Of a DNA stretch of 64,000 nt, positions 47,025 through 57,874 are shown piece by piece. Origin of the DNA: Periplaneta americana (lineage: Eukaryota; Arthropoda; Insecta; Blattodea; Blattidae); contig NC_091129.1 in NCBI RefSeq assembly GCF_040183065.1, forward strand, positions 5,001 to 69,000, written 5' to 3'. The translations under genes were made by a program, and so were the position numbers. Under the pieces are notes generated by a model. That model saw only the letters and a program-made list of their open reading frames with translations. It was not told where the DNA came from and ran no database searches. Position 1 is the first letter of the stretch, and each line of letters opens with the position of its first letter.

Positions 47025-47885
47025 AGTTCTACACCAGATATGTCTAATGCTTCAATAGCAGCTGGCAAAAACCTAAAACACGACATATCATATATTATAT
47101 TGAATGCCTGCATCCCTTCTATTTAATATTACTTTAATCTTCTCTTTACAGCCTCTGTCTGGCCTGGTATGCCGCCTCTGCCCCAGAACAAGTGTGATGA
47201 GTTCACATTTACTGTTATTTGTTTGTTTCCTGTGGGTCACAAAGATATATAGTTTGGGGGGGGGGGGGGAAGGCTATCCGTAATCAGTGATATAAGGCAA
47301 CATTGAAGCTGTAAAACTGATTTCTTATTGAAAGTGTGGACGAACTGAGAATTACAGAAAGTGATTCCCTGGTAGGAATGGGTGGGCTATTAAATACACT
47401 CAAAATAGAATTTACCAATTTTCGAACATTATCGACATTTTGTGCTTTTTTAAATAAAAGTGTATTGTAAAAATCTATTCACGTGGATGCAATTTGGAAT
47501 AAAATGTTTTGTAAATCACACACTTCCCAGTATAATAGATACATACACGTCAGTGTAATATAAATCTGTCCTCTTCTTCGTTTCTTTCTTTTCTTCCTTT
47601 TTCTCCATTTTTTTTTTTTTTTTTCATTGGTTGCACTTGAGTCCCTTTAGCCCCTCTCCTTTGTGGGAGTGCCACTGTTTGCTTTTATGAAACGTCGTTG
47701 TTACTGTTATGTAGTTACGATTTCTAGATAAACGTGCTGTAAATATAATAATGTAGCCCTGCATTAGCCCTACGATAACTCTCACATTACCTAAAAAACA
47801 ACACGAGGTTCACTGTTTGGCTTCAATCCAGTCAGTTCCTCATTAAATGTTGTGACCTTATGTCATTTGATTTGGAGGAAACAGA
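47025..47885 (+). repeat. duplicated segment, copy C (empty site)
   Basis: Contains the uninterrupted equivalent of the Helitron insertion site (CATATATTATATT near 47090) and the equivalent of the exon-like block (TCTTTACAG at 47144-47152, then GTGTGATG). A run of 14 G (47256-47269) is absent from copy B. Sequence identity to copy B is moderate, so the duplication is old. Confidence 0.8.
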
Positions 47886-48739
47886 TATTGACCTGTTTGT
47901 TTCTCTTCATCGAAAAATGCTAGTACTTGCTTAATAATATTTTTTTTTATCACTCAGTGCTACAGTATTCATGTTGATTTGACAACGCTGGACTGCAAGT
48001 GCAAATAAACTATCCTGCAAGAAGGTTCAAAATTGTGAATAGTGGGGGAGAGAAACGGAGAGAAATACAAAAGAGAGAGGTAGGAATGCAAGGAGAGAAA
48101 TGAATTACCGAGGCTGAGAAGGAATTAGGGTTCAATTTGCATATCTTACCGGGCACAGATCTGATGGTCCGCTGCTGGGCTAGTTGCTTGTACCTTCAGA
48201 TCTAGCCAGTAAAAGCCTTGACAGTGAAAATATTATGTGTCTGAGTAGAAGGCACCTGTAAAAATGGCATTCACTATGTTTTACTGTCTAATGGCGGGTA
48301 CGTGACTGTTCGTCTTTCACCCACTTTCTCTACAGGACTGTAGGGCTGGTGTTCAGAATTACACGTGTCTATAATGGTAGGACTGTAACGTGGAGTTGGA
48401 TAATTAAAGTTTCGAATCTATTCTCACCTTTTTCACTACAGTGATGGAAGAGGATATAATGTTCGTGAAATGTACCTTTGATAATTTAAAATGTAAATTA
48501 TTTTTCCCAGAAAAAGAGAAACTTTTACAAATTCAGTTGGAACCAGTTTATTATTCCATTTATTAATATTTATCTTGATCCTGTTTATATTACCTTGACG
48601 TTAATGTCAGCAACACACAACAGAGCTGCATTACTGTTGAGCATTTGTTAGTAACAATATGTAATGAAATCACTGTTGCTTCTTTATTCTTCAGAACCTC
48701 GGCAAACAGGGGCCAGGTAACACAGTCTGGCAGAATATG
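47886..48739. other. non-coding spacer
   Basis: No gene recognised. Confidence 0.5.
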
Positions 48740-48996
48740 TCGTCGCCTGAATGCAAGAACTAGGTAACTCGAAATTTGCGTTTTTTAGTTACCTCTTTTA
48801 TAGCATAGCAAAAATCGCACAAAATGTAATCCAGGATCTAGGTAACTGATTGAACGATACCAGCGACATCTATTTTCCAATGTAACAAATAGGTAAAAGA
48901 AAACGAGACATATTCCTTAGTGCAATAAATAAGTAAATATGCGATGTCACAAAATATGAAAAACCAAGTTACCTAGTTCTTGCATTCAGGTGACGA
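48740..48996. mobile_element. MITE, ~255 bp, ~29-bp inverted ends
   Basis: CGTCGCCTGAATGCAAGAAC and TAGGTAACT at the left recur inverted at the right with one mismatch (GTTACCTAGTTCTTGCATTC, AGGTGACG). Target duplication unclear; flanks carry ATATG-like sequence on both sides. No coding sequence. Confidence 0.85.
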
Positions 48997-49757
48997 TATG
49001 ATATCCACATACTTTTTTAATCTCTGAAGTTCAGTGAAATGTGTGAATCCAGATTTACATGAAGGCCTCATATGACTACAATATTACAATGTAGAAGTGG
49101 ATGATTATACATACTTGCTTCATGGGCTTGCACATATTTATGAAATTCCTTAAGTTTAGAAGAAAGATTTTTTAATGTGCTTTCCTTCATATACTCTAAG
49201 ATGTTAAAAAAGAAATACATATATTAGAAGAAAAAACTTTCTTGAAAAACTTTCTGAAACTGTGTCTTTGTTCTTAGGCTAAACATCTAACAATATTGTC
49301 CAGATATTGTAATGCTCAAAATGGTGTTAAATGTCAACCAATATTGAACATTGACAAATTCAACAGATTGAGTGACTCGGTCATGTGTCTGTAAACACCT
49401 GTGTGTATTGCATTGTACAATTCTTTTCAAGCATGTATACATGAAATAGAATGATTACATATAAATACTGCTGGTAGATTTCATTCATAATTGTAAATGT
49501 GTTACAATTTAATTCTTTTTACAAATAATTGACTCAGACCTCGGTTATAGTCTAAATATGTATGGTGATTACAAGGCAACATCATAATTATTACAATTTT
49601 CTTTTTGTACTTTCAAGACATAATGGGCCGAAACTGTGCAGTTCTCTTTTCCCACAGTGCACCAAGAGAGATGGATATACGAATGATAATTAGGATGGAA
49701 AGATTCTGTATCCTGCAACTAAGCACTGTCTTTGTACACCAGAAATTATACATAAAC
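48997..49757. other. non-coding spacer
   Basis: No gene recognised. Confidence 0.5.
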
Positions 49758-49832
49758 TTGCCGGGATTTGAACCAGTTCTCTGGCATTGAAAAATTGATG
49801 CTTCAGCTTTTGCCTAATGGTGTGCCAGGAAG
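49758..49832 (-). repeat. tRNA-like SINE head
   Basis: Minus strand: CACCATTAGGCAAAAGC as a weak A box and CTGGTTCAAATCCCGGC as a strong B box. No SINE body visible. Confidence 0.5.
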
Positions 49833-49932
49833 AGGGAAATATATCTTTTGAAAATATATTTTATGTCAGTTTTGTGAATATAGTAAAGCTAACTTCATCT
49901 GAATTCTCCAGATTTACAACCCGAAATATTAA

Positions 49933-50091
49933 GGGCCGTATTCATAGACATTCTTAGCGCGGGCTTTCGGTGGATGATCAGCAAACTAACGTTTTTCGTA
50001 TTCATAAACCAGTGTCAACGATATGATATGATATGAATCCTGTTTAGCACGCTCGTAGCCCGGGCTAGCGAAATGTCTATGAATAGCACCC
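49933..50091. mobile_element. palindromic MITE, 159 bp, TAA target duplication
   Basis: GTATTCATAGACATT near the left end recurs inverted as AATGTCTATGAATAGC near the right end, followed in both arms by a TAGC/GCGGGCT block. TAA flanks both ends (49930-49932 and 50092-50094). A 3-bp TAA duplication fits PIF/Harbinger-type elements; that assignment is inference. Confidence 0.8.
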
Positions 50092-50287
50092 TAAAAGATT
50101 AACATGTTTCCTTTGTATCATATGAGACGGAGGCAATATGAGTGAATAATGCTGGTCATCTTCGCTGTACTGATAGTTCATTTATCGTTGAAATTCAGTT
50201 CACATGAGTAATATTTCATATACAGAAGTGAATTGTAATTTGCTTGCACTAATGAATGGAATCTTTCATTTATTCTTGACACTATGT

Positions 50288-50288
<1 letters not shown>

Positions 50289-50351
<63 letters not shown>
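50289..50351. repeat. (TA)n microsatellite
   Basis: About 31 uninterrupted TA dinucleotides. Confidence 0.98.
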
Positions 50352-50353
<2 letters not shown>

Positions 50354-52370
50354 TAAGGTATCTATGCTGGCAAGATTTTAATCTTCATTAAATACTGAAC
50401 ATTTATGAACTGTATTTGTTCACTTCCATGTGTGTTATTTCTAACAAGGAAAATATACCTATTAATACTTGCTTTTTTCTGATGGGAAGTTAATTTTTGA
50501 AAAGTACTTTCCACACTTCGTCTTCAAAAATATCAGCTTCTTGTATTTGAAAATTATACTAAAGTTAAAACAGGAAAACTTAATATATATTATCTTAGAT
50601 TAATTTAATGATTTTATAACCCTACAGTCAAATCAAGAGCAACTTGAGACATAGGAACAGGTTCAAATGAACCTAAATCTAAACTATTTATGTTTGTGCT
50701 GATGGTGATGATGAATTTAAATAATGAAGCGAAGAGAGATCATCTTCCAAATTGATTTACTAGCGATTGAATTAAATTTATTACCAAAGTAATGGGAAAA
50801 TATCTTATGACATAGCAGTTGAAATACTTGCTTTATTGTTAAGTTATTTCATTTATCAGACATTTGGAAAATATTTAAATTTAGAAAGAATAATAGTATC
50901 TTACATGCTCAAGTTCCTCAAATGACTTGAATACATATTTAAACTCTGAAAGATCATTGAGAAGGAACACAAATTCTGTCTGAAAGACACACATTTTTAA
51001 CAGTTAACAAATACAGTTGGTTGAGTCCCATGTCTGTTTATTGGTTAGTGATCATTCTTCTTTCAGACCTGACCCCAGAGTGACAACAAATTCAGCTCAG
51101 TGGTCTATAATGTGAGTGTCGTCCACTCGGAATTAACCACATATGTACAGTATCTATATTTTTGGAACCCTTTGTAAAATATGAAATGTTTGTTTCACCT
51201 TGTGTTGGCCCCTCCCCATACGTAAAATACTCACTACAAACGTGTTTCGTAACTTTCGAGACTTGTTCTGTTGGAGAGTAGTTGATTGTATGTAATTAAT
51301 ATACATTTTCTGATATAAAATATATATCGGGTAGTAAATAAAAATTACCTCATTACTTCCTGTTATTTTTTTTTTCTAGAACATTCTAGTCACTACACAT
51401 TTTCAAAAACAAATTTAGTATATAATTAGTGTTGTACATACAAGTAAATTTAAAAGCTTAACTGTTAAAAATAAAAGTTTCAGTTTATTTTTAATGATCT
51501 TCTAACTTATTTTTCTTACATATCCCTGGTATACCGAAAGAGAGAAGGAAGAAAGACTCAAGAAGTCAAGAGCTTTAATACTTCTTTAAATATACTAAAG
51601 ACGTCAAGAATAGAACTGCAAACCTGAAACTTTGTTAATACAGTACAACAATCTCGTACTGATCAACCATATTTGCTCTATGTGCAGCATTGAAAAGTTG
51701 ATAGGAAATATGTTACTGTATGTATCCAGAGCAGGCAAGGCAGTCCTTGGTGAAGTGTAATATTTGTAAATGATGGTACGGACTGAATGGACAAACGAAA
51801 TGTGTGGCAATCTTGTTGTTGGAATATTAATATAGGCATGAAAGTGTTACATTTGATATAGAATGGGGAAAGTGCCTCTAGTTGCCAGTAAGACAAGGAA
51901 CCATTTGCAAGGGTGGAACAAGCTTATGTGTGTATTTTAAACTTTGACTAAAATGTGTGCAGGTTGTGAAGAACTGGCTACAAAAGCTGAAAACTTTGAT
52001 ATTATTAAAAAAAAAAAAACAAAGACATTACAAGTACAGTGTAATCAAGTCTTATAAATAAGTAAATAAATTAATATACCATCTCCAAAGCTCTGTGATG
52101 TCTAAAGAAATAAGAAATTTGGGAATAATATTTAATGTACAGTAATTCTTTAACAATGTCAGCAATACAAGAGTTCATTCATATTTTAAGCCTATCTTAC
52201 TTCTGTAAATTGCATTGCTGCTCCTTTGACTTATATATGCCTGTAATTTTTATTTTTGAAAAATGTCTTCATTTTCACAAATGTTGCTTCTTTTAGTCAT
52301 AGTAAGAGAATGACAATGCAAAATCTCCGCTTACATAATCATTAGTGCCCATTTAACTGTGGGTCGAAAA
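50352..52370. other. non-coding spacer, about 2 kb
   Basis: No gene recognised. Overlapping minus-strand frames of 68-72 residues near 51604-51896 carry no motif. Confidence 0.5.
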
Positions 52371-52384
52371 CGACCCTGTGGACA

Positions 52385-52600
52385 TATGAGCTAGAGTCGG
52401 GCAAACAGCCTCTTACTCCCGCTCGTCTCGTAGGCGAGACTGGCTGGCCGATAACGCCAGTTCCGAGAATCGTAATCTCGAGATTGGCACTCTCGGGAAC
52501 GAGGAATACCGGGTCCCGGCCTGTTATCGCACGGCCGATTTATCGTTACGAAATGCGTACACTGACTGCCGGCTTAATTGCCGCTCATCACTGAAATTCG
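52385..52600 (+). repeat. GC-rich repeat, copy 1
   Basis: Begins CTAGAGTCGGGCAAACAGCC and contains CGTAATCTCGAGATTGG and many CG dinucleotides. Its first ~35 bp match the inverted end of 56580-56795. GC-rich against AT-rich flanks. Confidence 0.6.
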
Positions 52601-53165
52601 TGACTCTTTCTGAAATATTAATGTTCATAAAGTAATTTAAGAAGGCACAGCAGTGTGGTATGCAATAATACAGCACATTATGATTGTCGACATTCTTACA
52701 GAAGTCACACTATTTTAATGAACTACTTATTGCCTTTCTGGAGAAGCAAAATAATGCAGCACTTTCAGTCGTTACCTAATCCTAAGCTAGTCTAAAACAA
52801 TAACACGTTATGGTTGGAGCTATGATATACTTTCTCGCTATCAGCATTTCGTTGACATTGCATATTTAATCATTCGATAGTGTTTTGTATACGCTATAGT
52901 AATGGATAACACACGACTGTATTATTATATTGCGCGTTCACATCTGGATGTTTCGTTGTTATGCAACGGCATCTTCATCAGCATGGGTAATTATTGTGCT
53001 GTGTAAGGACGAAATAAAATAATTAATACTTATTTATATTATAAAGGACCAAAGACTCTGGCAAAAGATATTTTTGTTTCCCAACTGATAAAATGCTGCA
53101 TGTGAAATGGAAACACTTTTGCAAGAGGAAGGACAGAATTACGAAATAGAGTAGATCCTTTCACA
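52601..53165. other. non-coding spacer
   Basis: Nothing recognisable. Confidence 0.5.
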
Positions 53166-53189
53166 AATTGATCATAATTACTTACAAAT

Positions 53190-53760
53190 GCATTTTAAGG
53201 AACCCGGAGGTTCATTGCCGCTCTCACATAAGCCCCCCATCGGTCTCTAACCTGAGCAAGATTAATTCAGTCTCTACCATCATATCCATTTTTATATTAT
53301 CTTCCCATCTACGTCTCTGCCTCTCCAAACGTCCTTTCCCTCCGGCCATCCAACTAACACTCTATATCCATTTCTGGATTCGCCCATACATGCTAGATGT
53401 TCTGCCCATTTCAAACCTCTGAATTTAATATTCCTAATTATGTCAGGTGTAGTACAATGCGTGCAGTTCTACGTTGTGCAACTTCCTCCATTCACCATCC
53501 CTCTTAGCCCCAAATATCTTCCTAAGAATCTTATTCTCGAACACCCTTAACCTCTGTTCCTCAAAGTGAGAGTCCAAATTTCACCACCATACAGAACAAC
53601 CGGTAATGTAACTGTTTTATAAATTCTAACTTTCAAGTTTTTTGAGAGCAGGCTGGGTGACAAAAGCTTCTCAACCGAATAATAACAGGCATTTCCCCCC
53701 ATATTTATTCTGCGTTTCCTCCTGAGTGTAATTTATATTTGCTTTATCATAACAACAGAG
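53190..53760 (-). mobile_element. LINE 3' end, 5'-truncated
   Basis: On the minus strand the decayed frame includes WEDNIKMD and WRKLHN-like phrases, and ends at the family 3' terminus AACCTCCGGGTTCCTTAAAA. It corresponds to the region downstream of the reverse transcriptase. Stops are frequent. Confidence 0.8.
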
Positions 53761-53989
53761 AATAAATGAGGGTTATTATTATTATTATTAAATTAGTTGC
53801 TTTACGACGCTTTATCAACTGCTATAGCTATCTAGCGTCTGAATGAGATGATAATGCCAGCGAAATGAGTCCAGGGTCCAGTGCCGAAAGTTACCCAGAA
53901 TTTGCTCTCAATGGGTTGAGGCGAGGAACCTCAGCCAGGTAAAGGCTGGTGCACAATAAACCGGGAACGGAAACGACAACGAGAAATAA

Positions 53990-55162
53990 TCTATACTAAT
54001 AATAAATCTGTAAGCGAAATTTTTCTGGTAATTTTCGCTTTTCCAAAAATAATTGGTCCTAACATATACAATTAATTAATTATCCTGAAACCGAAAATCG
54101 CTTTTTTTTAAATTTTTGTTTGTATGTCTGTCTGTCTGTCTGGATGTTTGTTACCTTTTCACGCGATAATGGCTGAACGGATTTCGATGAAAATTGGAAC
54201 ATAAATTAAGTTCGTTGTAACTTAGATTTTAGGCTATATGGCATTCAAAATACTTTATTTAAAAGGGGGGTTATAAGGGGGCCTGAAGTAAATAAACCGA
54301 AATATCTCGCTTATTATTGATTTTTGTGAAAAATGTTACATAACAAAAATTTCTTTAAAAATGATTTTCGATAAGTTTTATTCCAGGCAAAATTTTGATA
54401 GGACTGATATTTAAGTCTGTCTGTCTGTCTGTCTGTCTGGATGTTAGTTACCTTTTCAGGCGATAATGGCTGAACGGATTTCAGTGAAAATTTGAATATA
54501 AATTAAGTTCGTTGTAACTTAGATTTTAGGCTATGTAGCATTCAAAATACTTTATTTAAAAGGGCGGTTGTAAGGGGGCCTGAATTAAATAAACCAAAAT
54601 ATCTCGCTTATTATTGATTTTTGTGAAAAATGTTACATAACAGAAGGTTATTCAAAAATGATTTTCGATAAGTTTTATTCCAGGCAAAATTTTGATAGCT
54701 CTGATATTTAAGGATATAAAAGAGTTTTAAAATAACAATACATTTCCACCGCCGCCTCAGATTGTAGCGTCGTTGTTCCGTAACTGCTATGTGCAAACTA
54801 TTAAATTTTTTAGTAGGAAGAAAAACAAATTTATTCGTTCTATGGCAGTAGTGCATAGAAGATCGTGAATTTTTACATTTTTACACAATCAACTCTATTA
54901 ATTTGGAGTGATTTATTAAAGGATGCATTCAAGACTAATTTAGAAAAATGTTAAACGAGTTATATTTGCACCAAATGAGTGGTCTCTGGATCAAAATGAT
55001 AGCATTTTAATTATTTAAATACAATTTAAATTAAGTAACATATTAAACGATTTATTCTTCTATCAAACACGAATGTTCCCTGGACCCAGTGTTCTATTTT
55101 AATTATGTAATTACTTTATATTTATTTCTAATAAGTGCAGCGGAGCGCACGGGTACAGCTAG
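53990..55162 (+). mobile_element. non-autonomous Helitron, 1173 bp
   Basis: Begins TCTATACTAATAATAAATCT and ends GGGTACAGCTAG, lying between host A (53989) and host T (55163). An imperfect GC-rich hairpin (GTGCAGCGGAGCGCAC, 55135-55150) precedes the CTAG by 8 bases. No Rep/helicase coding sequence. Inside is a direct duplication of about 297 bp (54120-54416 and 54417-54712), each copy opening with (TGTC)n and TGGATGTT. Confidence 0.93.
54120..54712 (+). repeat. 297-bp direct duplication within the Helitron
   Basis: Copies share GATAATGGCTGAACGGATTT, ATAAATTAAGTTCGTTGTAA, CTCGCTTATTATTGATTTTT and CCAGGCAAAATTTTGATAG. Both begin with a TGTC microsatellite, which may have seeded the duplication. 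Confidence 0.9.
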
Positions 55163-55398
55163 TGTTAAAATAAATGTATTTAAATGTGAACATTCACAAT
55201 TAACGAGAAGATTAACGGGAACGTGAAAGTTAATTGTGAATGCTCACATTCAAATGTATTTATTTTAACAATATTTCCGTTATCGTTGTCGTTTCCGTTC
55301 TCGGTTTATTGTGAACCAGTCTTAACTTGTCCCAACCAAGATTCGAACCGGAAGCAGATCGTTTCACAGTCAGGTGTGCTAACCGTTTACTCTACAGC

Positions 55399-55399
55399 G

Positions 55400-55448
<49 letters not shown>

Positions 55449-55450
55449 TT
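55399..55450. repeat. (ATT)n microsatellite
   Basis: About 16 ATT/TTA repeats, next to the head of the split SINE. The poly-isoleucine and poly-tyrosine frames here are artefacts. Confidence 0.97.
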
Positions 55451-55772
55451 ATTATCATTATATCATTATTATTAGTAGTATTACCGTTATCATCATTATC
55501 GTAATCATTAGGATGATTAAGATTATGATTATCAGGATTATTATGATGGTTATTATTTATTACTGTCTTGTAAGTTATCATTAGGTAAAAGTATTAGAAA
55601 TCTGATTAATTCTTAATTTGTTATTCTCGTTCCTATAACATAGGATAATTATTGTAAATCATATAGGCCTATATAATTTTATATTGTAACATGGCTAGAA
55701 TACGATAATGATTGTTCTGTAACAATAATTTATAACGTGCACACCAATAGAAAGTGTAGTTTTCTATAGTAT

Positions 55773-55961
55773 AGGCTGGTTCAGAATAAACCGGGAACGG
55801 AAACGAGAACGGAAATAATGTTAAAATAAATGTACAGTATTAAATGTGAGCATTCAGAATAGTTAATTGTGAATGCTTACCTTTAAATACATTTATTTTA
55901 AAAATATTTCCGTTCTAGTTCTCGTTGCCGTTTCCGTTCTCGGTTTATTGTGAACCAGCTT
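55773..55961. mobile_element. TA-type palindromic MITE (intact reference copy)
   Basis: Same inverted ends and near-palindromic body as the split copy at 53942-55322. It shows the uninterrupted sequence GGAAATAATGTTAAAATAAA at the position corresponding to the Helitron insertion. Confidence 0.9.
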
Positions 55962-56565
55962 TTAATATTTTCATGTTTCATATCATTGTGTTACAAACAA
56001 TTTTTTTATTTAGTTGCTATAAAAGATAGCCTAATTACTATAAAGTGTAAACCATCTTGGACTATATAGCCTCATTTTCAACTATCTTTATTAAAATATC
56101 AATTAATACTATCCGTCCAATAACGAGTTTTCATGCGTTGAAACGGAACAAATTTTACGGAACAAACGTTTGAGTCATGAGTCCTGCGCTAACAGGTTAA
56201 CTCGCAGTTATTCGAGAACCAGTAAAAATTTTGAGTGGCCATCACTTTTAAAAGTAATTTCCATCCTTTCTCAACATTTCTCTCGCTTTGACCCCCCATC
56301 TAACGTGAAAAACAAAAAAGTTTTCAAAGGTGAAAGGTGAAGTTGCAAATGTCTATTCTGAACACATCAATCTCCATCGAAGTTAATATTTTTTTTCTCA
56401 CTTTCCAAAAAATATTTTCAGTTCGATTTTTTTCCTATGTTTTCCTTAGACATTGAGCTATCAATCCAAAAAATTACAGCGCGATTGATTAAGTATTATA
56501 GGAGCTACGACATGATATATATTTAAAGAACCGGGAAATGCATAAGCCAATGCTTCCTATAAGGA
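55962..56565. other. non-coding spacer
   Basis: No gene recognised. Confidence 0.5.
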
Positions 56566-56579
56566 GCACGGCCCGAGCG

Positions 56580-56795
56580 ATATTGCTTGCTTATCAGTAC
56601 AACAGTCCCGCATAGGCGTCCGAGACTGTCGGGAGTGATCTAGTATCGGTAATCTCGGGAGCAAGAGAATCTCGTGTTCTCTATCAATGAGTCATTTGGC
56701 TACGTTAGGTACTCGCGCACTGGGCGAGACTGCGGTGATTACGCAAGCGAGAACGGGCGATAATATGAGGCAGTCTGCCCGACTCTAATATGAGC
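56580..56795 (-). repeat. GC-rich repeat, copy 2 (inverted)
   Basis: Its right end, read inverted, is TTAGAGTCGGGCAGACTGCC, matching the start of the repeat at 52385. The rest shares only general features (GAGATT, CTCGGG). Confidence 0.55.
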
Positions 56796-57199
56796 AACCT
56801 TTTCTTGCATATTACTGTAAAGTCATCACAACGATTATTTACTAAAACTGTTGGACATAATTAATAAAAAAATTACTCTTTTGCTTAATATAACTAAAAA
56901 ATTTATTATTACACTTATATTTTGTGTATGCAGATACAAAGGGACGTATGTACAAAACTACTATGCATATAAACTGTCTCTGTTACTCAGAAATTCCATG
57001 TGGATGCTATGTAATAGGGCATACTGGACATAATTTAGTCAACCTTTTACATGTTTGATATAATAGGATTTTTTTATTACTGTAAGGATTCAGTTTTTAC
57101 AACAAAAAATATGCATAACAATAAATTTACGGAACTACTGCTACCAATGAAAAAAAAGTTTTGCACAACTAAAGCAGCCTAAACCAAACAAAATACTAC

Positions 57200-57850
57200 C
57201 GGTAACCACTAGCCAAATAAATGCTGCTTTCATGGACTTACAAATGAAGGGAATGGAAATGGATGTACATCGTACGCATGGAACTGTATGAAACACTTAT
57301 CACACAATGCTACATCACATCTCTTGCATGCTTTTGTGGTTTTGCTTTTGCAGTAAACACATCTTTTAGAGTTGTGGCCCACAATTCTACAGAACTGGAA
57401 CGATTAATTGTATAAATAATTGATTAAATGGCAATCTTGCTCGTGTTAATTATGTAAGCATGTGTGGCTTACAGCTGTTTCGGTGTTACTTGACACCATC
57501 AACATGGATTAATTTTAGCTAATGACTGTTCTTATAAGGTCACATCAGTCCCTCCAATTATCCCTGATGCTTCTACAGAGGAGGCTCAGGAAGATAGCTG
57601 TATTTCTACCACGTTTTCATTTTCGCAATCTGTGTTTGAACAATTTCATTGCAATCTACAAACTCGTTATTGACAAAAAGTACAGCTGGAGCCTCAAGTT
57701 GGCAATGGCACAGAGATTGTTACAATATTCGCCAACCGAATCGTCACCAGTTTCATTACCGTCATCTTCAAGAGATTGTAGAACCACCCAATATTTGAAA
57801 CATTTTCTTGAGAAGATACTTTCTCAAGTTCTTCCAGTATTTCGAAAGTG
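57200..57850 (-). pseudogene. piggyBac transposase remnant, internally deleted
   Basis: Near 57400-57290 on the minus strand is a cysteine-rich ribbon (RCVYCKSKTTKACKRCDVAL, then CDKCFIQFH) typical of the piggyBac C-terminus. Upstream, at 57850-57530, an acidic stretch (LEDDGNETGDDSVGE) fits the N-terminal region. No catalytic domain lies between, so the middle has been deleted. The plus-strand frame at 57522-57854 is a shadow. Inverted ends were not found. Confidence 0.6.
57435..57510 (+). repeat. dispersed repeat, copy 1
   Basis: TTAAATGGCAATCTTGCTCG, GTGTGGCTTACAGCTGTTTC and GGTGT match 62440-62530. It overlaps the piggyBac remnant's deletion region. Source family unknown to me. Confidence 0.7.
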
Positions 57851-57874
57851 GTAAGACTCTTTTTGTAAGATTAG

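Larger units (their letters stand above)
53942..55322. mobile_element. TA-type palindromic MITE, itself split by a Helitron
   Basis: The ends are inverted around GGCTGGTNCACAATAAACC, then GGGAACGGAAACG. TA flanks both sides (53940-53941 and 55323-55324), as in Tc1/mariner-derived MITEs. Without the Helitron it is about 207 bp and nearly self-complementary. An intact relative lies at 55773-55961. Confidence 0.88.
53778..55398 (-). repeat. SINE split by a MITE
   Basis: The body (53778-53941) reads inverted as ACCTGGCTGAGGTTCCTCGC, CTGGGTAACTTTCGGCACTG, CATTATCATCTCATTCAGAC and GTTGATAAAGCGTCGTAAAG with a (TAA)n tail. The tRNA head lies at 55325-55398, with B box CCGGTTCGAATCTTGG. Joining the two at TA restores the same order as the SINE at 22645. 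The insertion point lies in ACAAGTTACCTGG. Confidence 0.9.

Noticed and set aside
55223..55584. Poly-Ile, poly-Tyr and Asn-rich frames
   Set aside because: Translation of the ATT microsatellite in three frames.
57522..57854. 110-residue plus-strand frame
   Set aside because: Antisense to the acidic piggyBac N-terminal remnant; no motif of its own.
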